Assembly: GCA_033030425.1 (NCBI GenBank)
Contig: JAUFSD010000008.1
Location: 1 to 64,000 of the forward strand
DNA length: 64,000 nucleotides
Direction of reading: 5' to 3'
Source of the DNA: Verpa conica
Lineage: Eukaryota; Ascomycota; Pezizomycetes; Pezizales; Morchellaceae
Shown here in pieces: positions 23,079 through 35,075 of this stretch. The first letter of the stretch is position 1. Each line of letters opens with the position of its first letter. Made by a program: the position numbers and the translations under genes. The notes under the pieces are model-generated. The model ran no database searches. It was not told where the DNA came from and saw only the letters and a program-made list of their open reading frames with translations.

Positions 23079-24714
23079 TTAGGATTATTACTGTATCAAA
23101 TATACCAACGATGGATATAGAACCAGCATATACGAGACATATCATACCTGCTATGTTGAATAGTCCTTGTAATAAGTAAGGCGCCAAGTAAACTGCCTTC
23201 CCGCTTAGTAGCAGGTAGTGCTGGAGCGAGATGGAAGTGCGATCGGCAGATTTATGTGATTTAACTAGGGCGCTACATTTCTAAATTGTATAGAGTCAAA
23301 TTGATTGCAAGCTACTGAGATATAACATGATGAATTATGATGATCTAAGCTACGAGCTACATGAGGCTCTTATAACACATGCCAAGACATAGATTGATAA
23401 CACGTTCCATAACAGATTGAGGTGAGCTACAGCAGTAGGGATAGGTAGGAATGTAAAATTAAAAATATTACTAGACTTGAAAGGGTTCCCTTTATTTATG
23501 CTTAATTACGCCCCAAGTCTGCGTAGCCCAACCGGATAAATTATGTTACAGTGGCGTGGTAGGATCGAGTAGTCAACAAGGGTTGTACCCCACACACCCC
23601 GGCCTATACCCGCATGTTCCAACCTTGCCTTCCTAATGCATCCCCCGCGGCGCTTTAGTCGATTACAGGGGTAATTAGTAGCAATCGAGTCCCAGCTCCC
23701 TGCGTGCCATATATTATTATAGGGTAGCGATAAACAAGCATCTCTAACGCTATTAGACATAAGATAGATGGGCCTGGTGTGTACCAGAGTAGAAAGAGTG
23801 CATCACTAACAAACAGTTTACTTTTATACGTCGAGAATTCGGGCTTCTTACCAGCCCTTGGTAGATAGTTGAATAATAGTAGATCTACATAAGTACTGCT
23901 ATGGGGAGTAAGGGTCACGTAATATTTCCTCCCCAATAGTGTTTGCTGGTTGGGGTTTCCCCTCTCTAAGGCTCAAGCTCTTAGAACGCAAGAGGAAAGC
24001 GAGGCATAAAGCCCACAGAATAAAGACCACAGTCTTGAAAACACGAAATTCCCCTAAAATGGAAATCAAATCACTTGAGACCAAAGACGTTCGGCGTCTC
24101 GTTTCATTTCGTCCAAGGGTAAAGAAAGTAGGTGCTATACTTGACCACTGTTACAAGCCCATAAACCCGCAACATTAGCTGTATGTCGACCCCCTGGTTA
24201 GAATATCCTAGAAATACTTAACTGTAAAGTAAAGTACAGATCAAAATCAAACGAGGAACTAACCTAGATATCCTTTTAGATGACAAGGTTATCTGTATAT
24301 CGACTGAAGTAAATACTTCATGTTATATCCCAGGTATTACCGAGATAATTACGTAGTCCTATACGTGAGCCAAATGCCCTTTGAGGAGATTAAAAGATCT
24401 CTCTTAGCAGATACTAAGACTCAAGTTCTAGTCGAAGCTTATATTATGGACATAAGATAGGGAGTCCCTAAGGTATATAATCAACAACCCTAACCCACGA
24501 CTTCGGCGCTGATCGGCCGACTCGTGCGTACTATTTACATCATGCTGCATCTCACATTCATACCCACCATTCACATCACCTACCACGCACACCAGATATA
24601 TACTGTCTGGGGGGCCTGAACAACCCGGTTATCTACGAAGTTCGCGGAACATGCACTTTTAAACACATTCAGCATACTATCCACGCACCAGAGCAACTAT
24701 ACTGTAGAGAAAAT
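23079..24714. other. Intergenic stretch upstream of the GTPase-patatin gene
   Basis: Minus-strand open frames at 23655-24084 contain hydrophobic segments (VVFILWALCLAFLL; LFLLWYTPGPSILCLIALEML) and could be exons of a small membrane protein, but no consistent gene model emerged. A telobox-like AACCCTAACCC lies at about 24486, some 230 bases before the start of the next gene. Otherwise nothing is seen. Confidence 0.4.
24484..24495. promoter_or_regulatory. Telobox-like motif upstream of the GTPase-patatin gene
   Basis: CAACCCTAACCC matches the fungal telomere repeat register. Such short interstitial motifs are known binding sites for Myb-type telomere-repeat factors in fungi and plants. Position about 230 bases before the ATG suits a promoter element, but the same motif is scattered widely in this window, so function is unproven. 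Confidence 0.3.
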
Positions 24715-27700
24715 ATGGTCAGTGAAATCAATCCAGCTGTGTGATATTTATCCTAATCTCCTTCCCAGAAAGCGCCATTGGAATGTCATGTCTGCGAGAA
24801 AGAGGCTTCGTTCATGTGTACGAAGCGGGGTTGCCTCAAACTCTTCTGCGATATATGCCCCATTTGCCCTACTGGATCATGCAACAATGAAGACCACCGC
24901 AACATGTGCTGGAAGTCTCACCTCCCTCCTCCGTGGTCGAAAGATACTAGGACTCACGAAAAGTGTGCTCTCGAGGACCAAAGATTCGTAAGCGAGATGT
25001 TGTATCGCGAGGAGGATCCGGAAAGACAGAAGATACTGCACCACGAGGATAGAAAGGCACTCTGGTTCATTGTCGAGCCGGGCGAGGAGGTCTTGGTAAG
25101 CTACGACACAGACGAGACGATCAACTGTAATGGGACTTTATACGTTACAAACCGCCTCAGCCGTATCCTGACGATGGATACTCTGCTGGGAGAGCACCAC
25201 CAGTCCCGATTCCCTACATTAGTTTCCTTTATTGGCGAAACAGGAGCTGGGAAATCTACCCTCATTCGAGCCCTACTCAAGGAGTCTTATGGGAGGATTG
25301 AGAACCTCACCAACCAGCAACCGGAGATTGAATGCCCAGTTGTACAAGCCAGTTCTACCGAAAGTCTCGCTCATCCTACAAGCTCAGGTGTTCATTTGTA
25401 CCAAGACCCTAGAACCTCCTCATCGTCACATCCGATTCTTTTTGCCGATTGCGAAGGATTTAACGCCGGCGGTATTAGTGCAGCATCGTTTCCTCAGGAC
25501 CTAGCAACCGACGAGAATGTCTTAGCGAAGTTCAAGATGACCGCACACTCGTACACTACTTCCGTCGATAACGAGGATCTTTACGCGAAATCTCTTTACA
25601 CGTTTAGTGACTGCGTATGTTTTGTCATCAAAAATGCACAGACGGTAGCAAAAAGCATGGAGAGACTTCTTGTTTGGGCAGCAAAGGGGTCTGGGACAGC
25701 AATCCACGTATTGCCTCAAAAGAGCTTGACCTTGATTTTAAATCCGCAATCGCAGCACAATAATGATATTATGGACCAGAAGACTCTCCGTGAGATCTTC
25801 TTGAGCGATCATATGACCTTCTGGAAGGATAATCAGTTGCTAAACAGGATCAAAAACGCGGCATTCAGGGACACCCCCGTCACCCCGGAAAGGTTCCTCC
25901 ATCTTTATTTCAGCACTGTCAACGTGTTCTACATTCCAGATGGGAGCCGGGCGGGGGTTGTACACCCTAGCGATATCCGGCTGCAGATTAGCAAACTATA
26001 TACGCAGATCAGCAATGACGTTGAGTCTATCGCGGATATCCGACAATTGACCTGGACACTGTACAGCGAAAAAGACTTTACGCGCCTATTCTACCTCTCT
26101 CTACAGCATTTTGCAACAACTGATGAGGTTTTCAACTTTTTTGAGGCTACAAAAAGTACGAGTTTGGACCACCGAGGCTTAGAGGGCCACATTCTTGCTT
26201 TGAGAAGACAATTTGCGTCCACCACAGATGCTAATCGTCAAAACCGGTTTCCACCCATCGTTGCATCTGCTCTAGTAAACAAAGTTCTTCGTGAGGATAT
26301 CGCTAGTGAGTAGTAAATTTATTCCTAGTACCACTACCCCCCGCAAACATAGCCCTGACATATTGGGAAAGATTTTAATAAAGAGCTGCAATGGAAGAAA
26401 TGTCACCAGGCGTGTGAAAAAGGAATCGATCGCTTCTACAAGCAATTCCGGACGTGTGAGTTTTCAGAGAAGGGCATAAAGTGCATACAGACATTCAATC
26501 TCCACGGGCCTAGCCACATAGCCAAAGACGGGCGTATAATCAAGAGCGGGGGTTTCCACCTACAACTCGAGGAGATAGAAAAAGTTGTTGCTCTGGAGAC
26601 GGCAGAGGTCGAAGCCCAGTTTATGAAGCAATATGTTGAGATATTCCAGAATGAACAAAACAAAGGTTATCCAGCCCTGGCTAGCATCGTTCGGCATAGA
26701 AAGAATATTCTTCGCCAGGCATATAATCGTGATAGTCCTCTCTATAGTTATAGGACGTGCTTTGCTTGCCTGCATGGAGTTCCTGATCATGTTCTGCCTT
26801 GTGGCCACGCCCTTTGTGAGACCTGTGCAACAGATTTCGGGAGCATAGTGGTTGGACAAGTGGGTGCTTATAGATTTAATAGCTGTATCTTTGATGGACA
26901 GCAATGGATAGGGAAGGAAGCTCAGATAATCAAAATTAAGCCTCTTACTGCGGGGGTGAGGGTTCTTACACTTGATGGAGGAGGAGTTCGCGGAATTCTC
27001 CAAGTGGCGATATTAGGTCTCTTATCGGAAATGATTGGACTTGACTTGCATATCAGTCACTTTTTCGATCTTATCGTCGGCACAAGCACAGGTGAGCAAG
27101 TAACCCCTATGTAAGCGAGATGCAAAATCCTTTCTAATCATAACTAGGTGGCCTAATTGCACTCGGTCTAGGCGTTAAACAGATGGGTCCACTTGATATG
27201 GAGGAAACATTTATCAGCCTGGCGACGAAAACATTCGGTGCGATGCGGGGAGGGGTTGCTTTGGGTATCGGGGTGCTGACCATTGCCGCAGCAGCAGCAG
27301 TTGAACTACCTATCTTAATATTGGCTGGGGGTATCATGCTCGTGACTGGCTGGGGTGCTAATGTGATATATAAACAAAGCCTATACAAAACCGAGCCACT
27401 GAGGAGTGGGATACAGGGACTCTTGGGCACCGAAACAAGTATTTTTGGGAATTCTATACGGCAGATGAAGCAACGCTCGACTAGAGTAGCGGTGATGTGT
27501 ATGAAGGACCCAACCAAAGTTAGCGTAATTACTAATTATAACCGCCCTTTCACTGGTAAATCCCCTACACTTTAGTCTACTCCGTTTTGCTATGATAGCT
27601 CATGCTAATATCCGTTTTTTATAGATTCATTAGCGGCGATTGACTCATTCCCCGATGACTTCGAGCGTGCTGAGAACGAAGAGGAAGAAATAAAGGCTTG

Positions 27701-28871
27701 GGAAGCGTACGTATATCTGATTCTCAAGGGAATTATTTGTGACTCTGACTTATCTTCGAGAAGAGCGCTAGCTACATCTGCGGCACCTCCTTATCTCAAA
27801 CCATTTATAAAGGCTTCTTCAAAGAAAATCTACTTCAATGGGGAGAGGGGACACAAAGATCCGGTTTTCTGGGCAACTAAGGAATTCCGGAAGATATGGG
27901 ACCGGCCAGAGTTAGAGGCAAAGCTGGATGCCATCGTTTCCATTGGGTCAGGAACATTTCCCCCAATAAGCCCCATAAACGGTGCCATTCTTCCGGAAGA
28001 AACCGATCCCAACCCGATGATGACCCTTCTAGTCAGTACTATTAACCAGCTTCAAGGGGAGAAAGCCTTGGACGATTCCATACTAAGTCGGATCCAGTAC
28101 TCGGAGGTTTCCCATCGTCTCAATGTCATTATGGATGGTATTCGATGCGACTTTAGCGACTGCCAAACCATACCCATCTTACTTCTTGCTTTCAATAAGA
28201 TCATCGTGCAGCAGGACCAGCAGCTTATTCCCATCACAAACCCCCCAGGGGTCAATCAATCCCTTCGGGATAAGATAAACCTTGTTGCACATCTCCTTGT
28301 GGCAAAGCTCTTCTTCTTCGAACCTATGGGTCCTGTCACATTGATAAAAGGCACACCTAACAGCACGACTATATTCCAGATCGAAGGGAAAATACTATGC
28401 CGTTTACCACAAGGGTCTAGCCATCTGAGAAGGCTAGTCACCCGTATCGTAGCCTTTTCTGCAATTGAAAGTGAGAATGAAAGAGAGCTCTACCAGATCG
28501 CGAAGACAGATAGAAGGGAACGAATGAGCAACATTGATATTAGAGGAGTCAAAGAAGCAGTAATGAGAGGAGGTGTCTTTGAAGTCAACCACAAAATCAC
28601 AACCTCTAACCCCGGAGAGAACTTTCAAGCCATTTGTGTCGAACTGAAACATGCGGCAGTGGTTCCACAGCTGAAAGTTGGCCATGAAGGCGAGGAATCA
28701 GAAAAGATAACTTTGGGATATATATCAGATAAACTGGCGATTAGTGGTTTCCCGCGCAAAATTTCTGGTAAGTGTACTGCATACTACTTGCGGTGTAAAG
28801 TGGCTGACATATCTCGTGATGTAGGGTTGACGAAGAGATCTCTGACAGCTGACAGGTCAGACTGGCTTTAA
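24715..28871 (+). CDS. Zinc finger - GTPase - RING - patatin-like phospholipase protein
   Basis: A large multidomain protein of about 1,267 residues. Seven exons are proposed, with introns at 24718-24768, 26306-26371, 27092-27147, 27556-27624, 27707-27760 and 28768-28824. All are GT-AG and frame-consistent. Exon 1 is only the ATG; splicing to 24769 gives MKAPLECHVC. Residues 7-50 are a B-box-like Cys/His cluster. A P-loop GETGAGKST (157-165) and DCEG (228-231) mark a GTPase of dynamin/GBP or septin-like type, though no clear NKxD is seen. A RING-like motif CFAC...CGHALCETC (643-668) precedes a patatin domain with oxyanion hole DGGGVRG (715-721) and nucleophile elbow GTSTG (750-754). The expected catalytic Asp (DGG/DGA) appears as Asn in FNGERG (about 943). 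Similar fungal proteins are annotated FabD/lysophospholipase-like. A role in stress or non-self response is plausible but inferred. Confidence 0.85.
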
Positions 28872-30202
28872 TTTTTTTTCCCCCTCATTAATTATATGAA
28901 TAGACTACCTTTGGTGGTTTGTAGGTAGGCAACATGACAGTGTATTTTAATAAAATTTCAGATAGTTTTTCCTGAACCCCAGGCCACCCCATCAGGTCTA
29001 GTTGATATACACAAAGAAATAAAATATTAAAATTTCTAATATTATAATAAAGAAAGAATGAATTAATCATAGATACATGAAACCCTAGAACTGAGGGATT
29101 CAAACCAAGGCACTCAAAAATAAAAATAAAAATAGAACAGCATAACCAGTACTCATCGCTCTCACTCTCGCTGCTGTCGCTGTCCATCTCGCGCGTGCTA
29201 TAATAAAATAAAGGACTGAGTTTATCCAAAACCCCTAACAAGAGAAATTAATTCAGAACTAGTAAATTAAGAATGAACCCTGGGTGTTTCTTCCGGCTCA
29301 TGTATTTCGGTATTTTCTAGAAACCGAAGTTAACAAAATTTCAAGAGATATTTACCACAAACACTAGTGTATGTGGACTGGTTGGCATGAGGCTCAACTA
29401 AGACATAGCCAAGAGTTAGGTTTGGCGCGTGAAGAGACATGTGAAGATTATGTCATATATTAGGTCCTCTATACGCGGGCCGTGCTTCTGGAATGATCAT
29501 TATCAATATACATCTCTTTACCTCTCATCTTTGATAGAGAATATATGTCGGGAAGTTAGCCCTCTAGCCAGTCAACATGTCTTAGGGACCATATCCAGGC
29601 ATTACAGGCTGACCTGGTTGCTACATAAATCTAGACTAAGGTAAAAATAACTAAATCCATACATACTAGAAAGATTTATCCTAGACTACTCAATAAGCTG
29701 GTTGTAAACGATTCACCGCTGAAATTAACCAGGACTCTTCCTGACCAAGTAATAATAAGTGATGGTAGCTTAAGTCGGTTGGGTCCGGACCGGTCTAAAA
29801 AATTAGCCTGGCCCAGACGGACCAAATCATTAAATAGACCGGACCTCTGGATAGTTAGGAGGCTGTGTTCGTCTTTGTGGCCCGGCAGCTTTTTTAGACT
29901 ATTAACCCTAATTATTAGGTGCAGCCTAATTTATTCATTGTCATGTAGATCTAGAAAGACTATCGCTTAGCTCTTATACCAAGCAAGCGTACCTACTAGA
30001 GCAGCTACGCTAATCCTTGTCATCCTAAAAGGGGCAAAGAGCATCTTAAAATTTGCGAGAAATAGTTATTCAATAAATTAATTCTAGGCTCTAAATACAT
30101 CTAACTTCTACACAAGTGACATACTGGGTTTGTCGATACTTATTTCTCACTACTTAGTAGTAGTTGTAACAATCACTAGGAGCCTAATGCCGCAAGTATC
30201 AC
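28872..30202. other. Gene-free stretch with SINE-like and telobox-like motifs
   Basis: On the minus strand near 29098, GGTTTGAATCC matches a tRNA-type RNA polymerase III B box at 10 of 11 positions. It is followed about 30 bases later by ATGATTAATTCATTCTTTC, a possible SINE tail, but I see no A box. TAACCCTAAT lies at about 29903. A GC-rich patch at 29775-29890 contains GGTCCGGACCGGTC, a mirrored AGACCGGACC and GTGTTCGTC, and may be a decayed inverted-repeat element. No gene is supported. Confidence 0.4.
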
Positions 30203-30336
30203 TTATGCTGCTTTGACTGTTTTTGTAAGTTTAAGTGCGGAAAGAAATAAGGAACAGATAACTTACCTGTCAAAGTGACGAAAGCCTTAGTTGTTGTAGT
30301 AGTAACTGTTGGCCCAGGTATAGTAACTGTTGTAGG

Positions 30337-30840
30337 TACTGTAGTTGTTACTAGCCTCGCCGTGTCCAGAAATTCTCTCCTACCCAACACTAGATCCCTT
30401 GACGAAATTTGGAGCTCTGAAGCCCTTTCGCTACTCGTCGGGACATTCGTTGTTCAAAACAAAATAAATTTTCCAAAAAAAGCGCTCCCGTCGCCAGCGC
30501 CGTCTTTTCTCACTACGTCCTCCCTCACCTCCATTACCTACTCCGAATCATAAGGAGCTATCGTACCTACCAAGTCCGTGTATAACGGCACCAAGACATG
30601 AAGTCAGAAGGAAAATAAGTGATGTTTGGATAGTACATTGGTTATGTCAAAATGTTTCTTTATTTCCTGTGTTAAAACTAGTTGCAATTTGGAATTTTGA
30701 AGGGGTCGTGTTTTATTTTTAGGAAGGGGAAGGGTTCTTTTTAGGTCATAGTTTATACTACATACCAGATTTTGTACCCAGAACAATAAAATCACTTGAA
30801 TAAAAAAAAAAAAAAAAAAAAAATACTGTAGTTGTTACTA
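30337..30840 (+). mobile_element. Retroposed poly(A)-tailed insertion with 17-base target-site duplication
   Basis: TACTGTAGTTGTTACTA occurs at 30337-30353 and again at 30824-30840. Between them is unrelated sequence that ends in AATAAAATCACTTGAAT followed by 22 A residues. This is the signature of LINE-mediated target-primed retroposition of a polyadenylated RNA. The 5' part has a short open frame ending about 110 bases in (KFGALKPFRYSSGHSLFKTK then stop). It may therefore be a 5'-truncated processed copy of a cellular mRNA with its 3' untranslated region; I cannot name the parent. It interrupts the repeat exon of the WSC gene. Confidence 0.85.
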
Positions 30841-31910
30841 TGTCACCCGGTATTGTGACAGTGGTTGGGACAGTGACGGACGTAACTATTCCGGGTAGAG
30901 TAACTGTTGTTGGTACTGTGATTGTCACGTCATCACCTGGGATCTCTTGAGTGGTTGTAACCGTTGCGGATGTGATTACTCCGGGCAAAGTAACTGTTGT
31001 CGGTACCGTAATTGTGGTAGCATCGCCTGGTAGTTCGACAGTGGTTTGAACCGTGACAGTCGTGATTTCTCCAGTTTCTGTGATAGTAGTAGTTTGAATA
31101 TCGCCTGAGATACTGACTGTGGTTGGGACTGTCACAGTAGTGATCTCGCCGGCACCGGGAATAGTGATAGTCGTGGCATCCCCTGGTGTGTTGACAGTAG
31201 TTGGAACTGTCACAGTAGTGACCTCACCAGCTCCAGAAATAGTGACTGTCGCAGAGGCTGTCACAGTAGTAACCTCCCCAGCACCGGGAATAGTGATAGT
31301 CGTGATATCACCTGGCATACTGACAGTAGTTGGGACTGTCACCGTAGTGATTTCCCCGGCACTAGGAATAGTGATAGTAGTGAGATCGCCTTGCGCACTG
31401 ATAGTAGTAGATACTGTTATAGTAGTTGGAGCTGTTACGGTAGTAATCTCACCAGCGCCAGGTATAGTGATAGTAGTGACATCCCCCGGTGTACTGACAG
31501 TGGTTGGGATAGTCACAGTAGTGACTTCGCCAGATCCGGGGATAGTGACGGTCGAGGCATCTCCCGATACGCTGACAGTAGTAGGGACTGTTACAGTAGT
31601 AACATCACCAACGCCGGGAAGAGTAATAGTGGTGGCATTGCCTAGCGCATTTATAACAGTCGGGACTGTCACTGTGGTGACAACGCCTGAAATGCTGACA
31701 GTAGTAGGGACTGTTATAGTTGTAACCTCGCCAGCACCAGGGATTGTGATGGTCGTGACATCCCCCGGTATACTGACAGTAGTAGGGACTGTCACTGTAG
31801 TTACCTCACCAGCGCCAGGGATAGAGATGGTCGTGACACCACCAGGAGTACTAACGGTAGTTGGGACTGTTACAGTGACTTCAGGCCCCGCAATCGTAAC
31901 CGTAGCTACA
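30824..31910 (-). repeat. 78-base coding minisatellite in the WSC gene
   Basis: About a dozen imperfect copies of a unit encoding VTTVTVPTTVS(x)PGD VTTITIPGAGE. The period is mostly 78 bases, with some half units and fusions. The opposite strand is also open (Val/Ser/Pro-rich), a consequence of the repeat composition and not a gene. Confidence 0.8.
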
Positions 31911-33132
31911 TAAACTATCATAAAAATAAAAAAGAGACTGAATAGACATACAGGGTATTCTTACTTGGCACAGTAACAGTCGACATATCTCTCACTCCAG
32001 AAACAGTTATAGTGGCTATAGACTATGTAAGTACACCACAACCACGGTATTGTAAGAATCACTTACTCGGAACAGTCACTGTAGTAACTTCACCTGCACC
32101 CGGAATTGTAACTGTAGCTAAGCCAATGTCAGAATATAATTCATGTAAATCTCAATATACCATGGCTTACTAGCAGCGGTGACTGTAGAGGTTTTTGGTT
32201 CTCCGGCGAGAGTTATAGTAGTCACCTTTCCAGCACCGGGAATGGTTACGGTTGTAACGCGACCTGGGACAGCGGTAACATCTCCCCGTTCTGTGACCGT
32301 GGCTGGACTGAAGTAAATATCAATACCACGGGTAGAGGTGATCGATGTTACCTACTTGATACGGTGACTGTCTTGGTTTTTTCTATAGTTCTACTAACTG
32401 TAGCTAAGAAAGGCAAAAGTGAGTGTGATTCCTCTCTTAATTTTATAGAGTCCTGGATTCTTACAATTCACCGTCACAGTTGTTGTGGGGCCGAGCTTTG
32501 TCGTGGTAGCTGTATGTGGAGTTAGGACATGCTAGAATAGTAGAGTATGTAAAAACACTAACTTGGGACCGTTATTGTTGTTAGGGGTCCTGTGACCGTG
32601 GCTGTCGCTTTGCAGGCGGATGTTACAGAAGCCAGGCTGCTCCTTTTGTACAAATTGCCGCTGCCGATTATTGTAGTTTAGCCAAGGAATTCCATACGCC
32701 ATGCTGCAGTCCATACCTAAGATCTCCACCACAAAGCTGATCCTCATTCCCGGAACAAGCCATGTCACATTTATCTGCTGAGGATTGTCTAACTTTAGAG
32801 TCGAGCTGATCTCCGCACCAACATTCACTACACCACCATAAGCACCTATTCACAGACTACAGGAGGTGTACCTACCGGCTGGATCCCACCAAAGCATACC
32901 GGCCATAGGACGGCGTGCAAAGGGCTAGACACCTCTCGACTGTCATGTCATCATCTACAAATTTCTTCCGCAGAAACCTAATTTTGTAGGGCTCAGTGTA
33001 GCAGCCCTGATACTCCCATTGATTGTTGCCCGGATATGGCGTGGGGTCCGATTTATGTCCCCTATTGGGGCTTGGGTGAGCGAGTGTCAGTGAGACGGAG
33101 CATAGCAGGATTGAAAGAGTGGACAGCAGCAT

Positions 33133-35075
33133 TGCTAGGAATGATATAACAGTAATGACAGGAATGGTACTGGTGTATGAGGTAAATAGAAGGTACCCAT
33201 TAGTATTTATATCTGGTCACAATAGCTATAACCATGTCTTTAAAATACCCCTTAGGGTGAGACATCCCAAAGATCTGGGTAGTATTCGCTTGGAAAACTC
33301 CGAGACAGTATCAACACCGCCTAAATAGATCGGATACACGGGAGACACTTGCTATGGCAGTACACAAGCCACATTACGTGTTCGCAATCTCCACATTGTG
33401 CTGTCTAGTGTAGAAAAAGGCTACTACCTACCAAAACCACTTGAATCTAGATTAAATCTGTAATATTACTAACCCCAAGCAGGTACGCGCCCATACGTCC
33501 CCCATAAGGTGGTAAAAAATGCTGCCCTTGTGTAACAGCCTTTAGCTTGAGTGGCGGTCCTGTCAGAGGGTTTTCTGGACTAGTTTCCCCTAATCCTTCC
33601 CCTAACCCAGGAAACCAGTCAGACCCTCATTGGTAGGAGGCTGAAAACCCATACCACCTTAGTCTATCCTGCTGACATAGTTAATAAAGCACGCTCAGGA
33701 AAAGTGTCATGCCATGATGTGGCGCTGAGGCGCAGGTGGCTTGCTTACATAGAATTGGCAAGCTAGTAGCTAGATATATCTTCTTTCTTGATGACGAGAG
33801 AAGATCATTATCTATATTTACATTCAATTCTCTCCTTTTTCAAAGAAGAAGTGCCTTTCGTGCCAACAGAGCTGAGTGTGATTTAATTCAACTGTAACCA
33901 ACTCAGTTCCATTAAGTGGTCCTCCACGCAGAACTATTCGTCACCTGTCTTGAATAGGCTTGGCACCCGTCAGTTAGGCGAAAAGTAGGGCTAGTGTTCT
34001 TAACCGGCACAATACTCGTACGCACGGGAGTGTCTCGGAACTACAGATTCACCTGAAATCTACAAATAAGCTAAATAACAAGCCATTATTCCCAATATTA
34101 AACAGGCTCAAGAAGACTCTATTACCAAGAACGGTATACAATTAAATAAATAATACCAAAGTCTATACCTCCGCCACTTACCCCCCTATTTTTTGGCTCT
34201 TACCCTGGAGAACGAGTACACTCATCCTCGCCTCTAAATCAACTTTGATACCTTCCTTCCAGTCCCCTACAGCCCCATCTTATAACCTCTGGGCCGTGAT
34301 AACATGAATATTGATTTATTTTCCAGTTCCTTTGATCCTTTTTCTTCCCGTACTTCTATCTCCGTACAGATCACTGACCGACCCGAAGGCCATTGACTAA
34401 GTGTGGCTTATGTCTGGGGAAAGGGCAACTCACCTTGTCCTTTTGTTACGCCACTTAAGGTGGCAGCATTTTCCAACACCGTATGGGATATGGTGCGCAC
34501 GGTCCTAAAACCTGACTAATGAAAATTGGGCGTGGAACACACCTACCGTGACCATACCCCCATCACCTTTAAATCGACCCCGATACCCACCTCAATCTTT
34601 TATAGCTCTATGTTACACAGCTTGGGCCTTACCAGCATGACCATAAATTGGTTTTTGGCCTTCTTAGTTCTTTTCTCCTAGCGCTTTTTTTAGGATAGTC
34701 ATCGTGTACGTTTTTTATAGTTTTACCTTAAGTTACCATAGTCTATTTCGAAATATTTATAGTCAATCATATTAATAGAATATCCGAGTACTTTTTGAAT
34801 GAATATGCAATTTTTCCCTTCACGCATTGCTAAGGCTACATGATGGCCTAGAGCCTTGACAAACAAACACCTATATAATGACAGAATAAAGTATGCTGAA
34901 GCCAAAAAAACCTTGAATGAAATACACCCCGGAAAAGCTACCTTGGTTATGCCCCGAGTATTCTTAGCTCAAGTTATCTATAATTCGAGGCTTCCAATGT
35001 TTAGTACTAGCTCAGCTGGTAATTCTTTAGGGATTGACTGACCAAGTGAGACATAGGACCGGTATTGCAGTGCCA
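33133..35075. other. Gene-free stretch
   Basis: No supported gene. Near 33565-33625, GGACTAGTTTCCCC is followed by AGGAAACCAGTCAG, a short imperfect inverted repeat. The remainder is AT-rich with scattered short frames lacking domains. The 5' flank of the WSC gene (33133-33300) shows no clear TATA element. Confidence 0.45.

Larger units (their letters stand above)
30203..33132 (-). pseudogene. WSC-domain secreted protein with Thr/Val repeats, disrupted by a retroposon
   Basis: WSC domains are eight-Cys carbohydrate-binding modules of fungal wall sensors and secreted enzymes. Exon 1 (32876-33132) encodes a signal peptide (MLLSTLSILLCSVSLTLA) and the first half of the domain (YQGCYTEP...VERCLALC). 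Exon 2 (32717-32827) has ECWCGDQL...CSGNEDQLCGG. Exon 3 (32563-32660) ends in VTGPLTTITVP. Several small exons follow, then one large exon (about 30824-31910) of tandem repeats like VTTVTVPTTVSIPGD + VTTITIPGAGE, about 26 residues each and likely heavily O-glycosylated. The coding sequence would continue PGDIVTTTVPTTVTIPGP across 30337-30353, but a 470-base poly(A)-tailed insertion separates the two halves. A last intron near 30218-30264 leads to the predicted stop at 30203-30205. It is probably inactive or truncated in this strain. Confidence 0.7.

Noticed and set aside
24778..24780. TTG as the start of the GTPase-patatin protein
   Set aside because: Fungal genes start at ATG; a spliced ATG at 24715 restores a proper start in frame.
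31119..31913. 264-residue Val/Ser/Pro-rich frame on the plus strand
   Set aside because: It mirrors the Thr/Val repeat exon on the minus strand, which has the WSC exons, signal peptide and splice sites; the plus frame has none.
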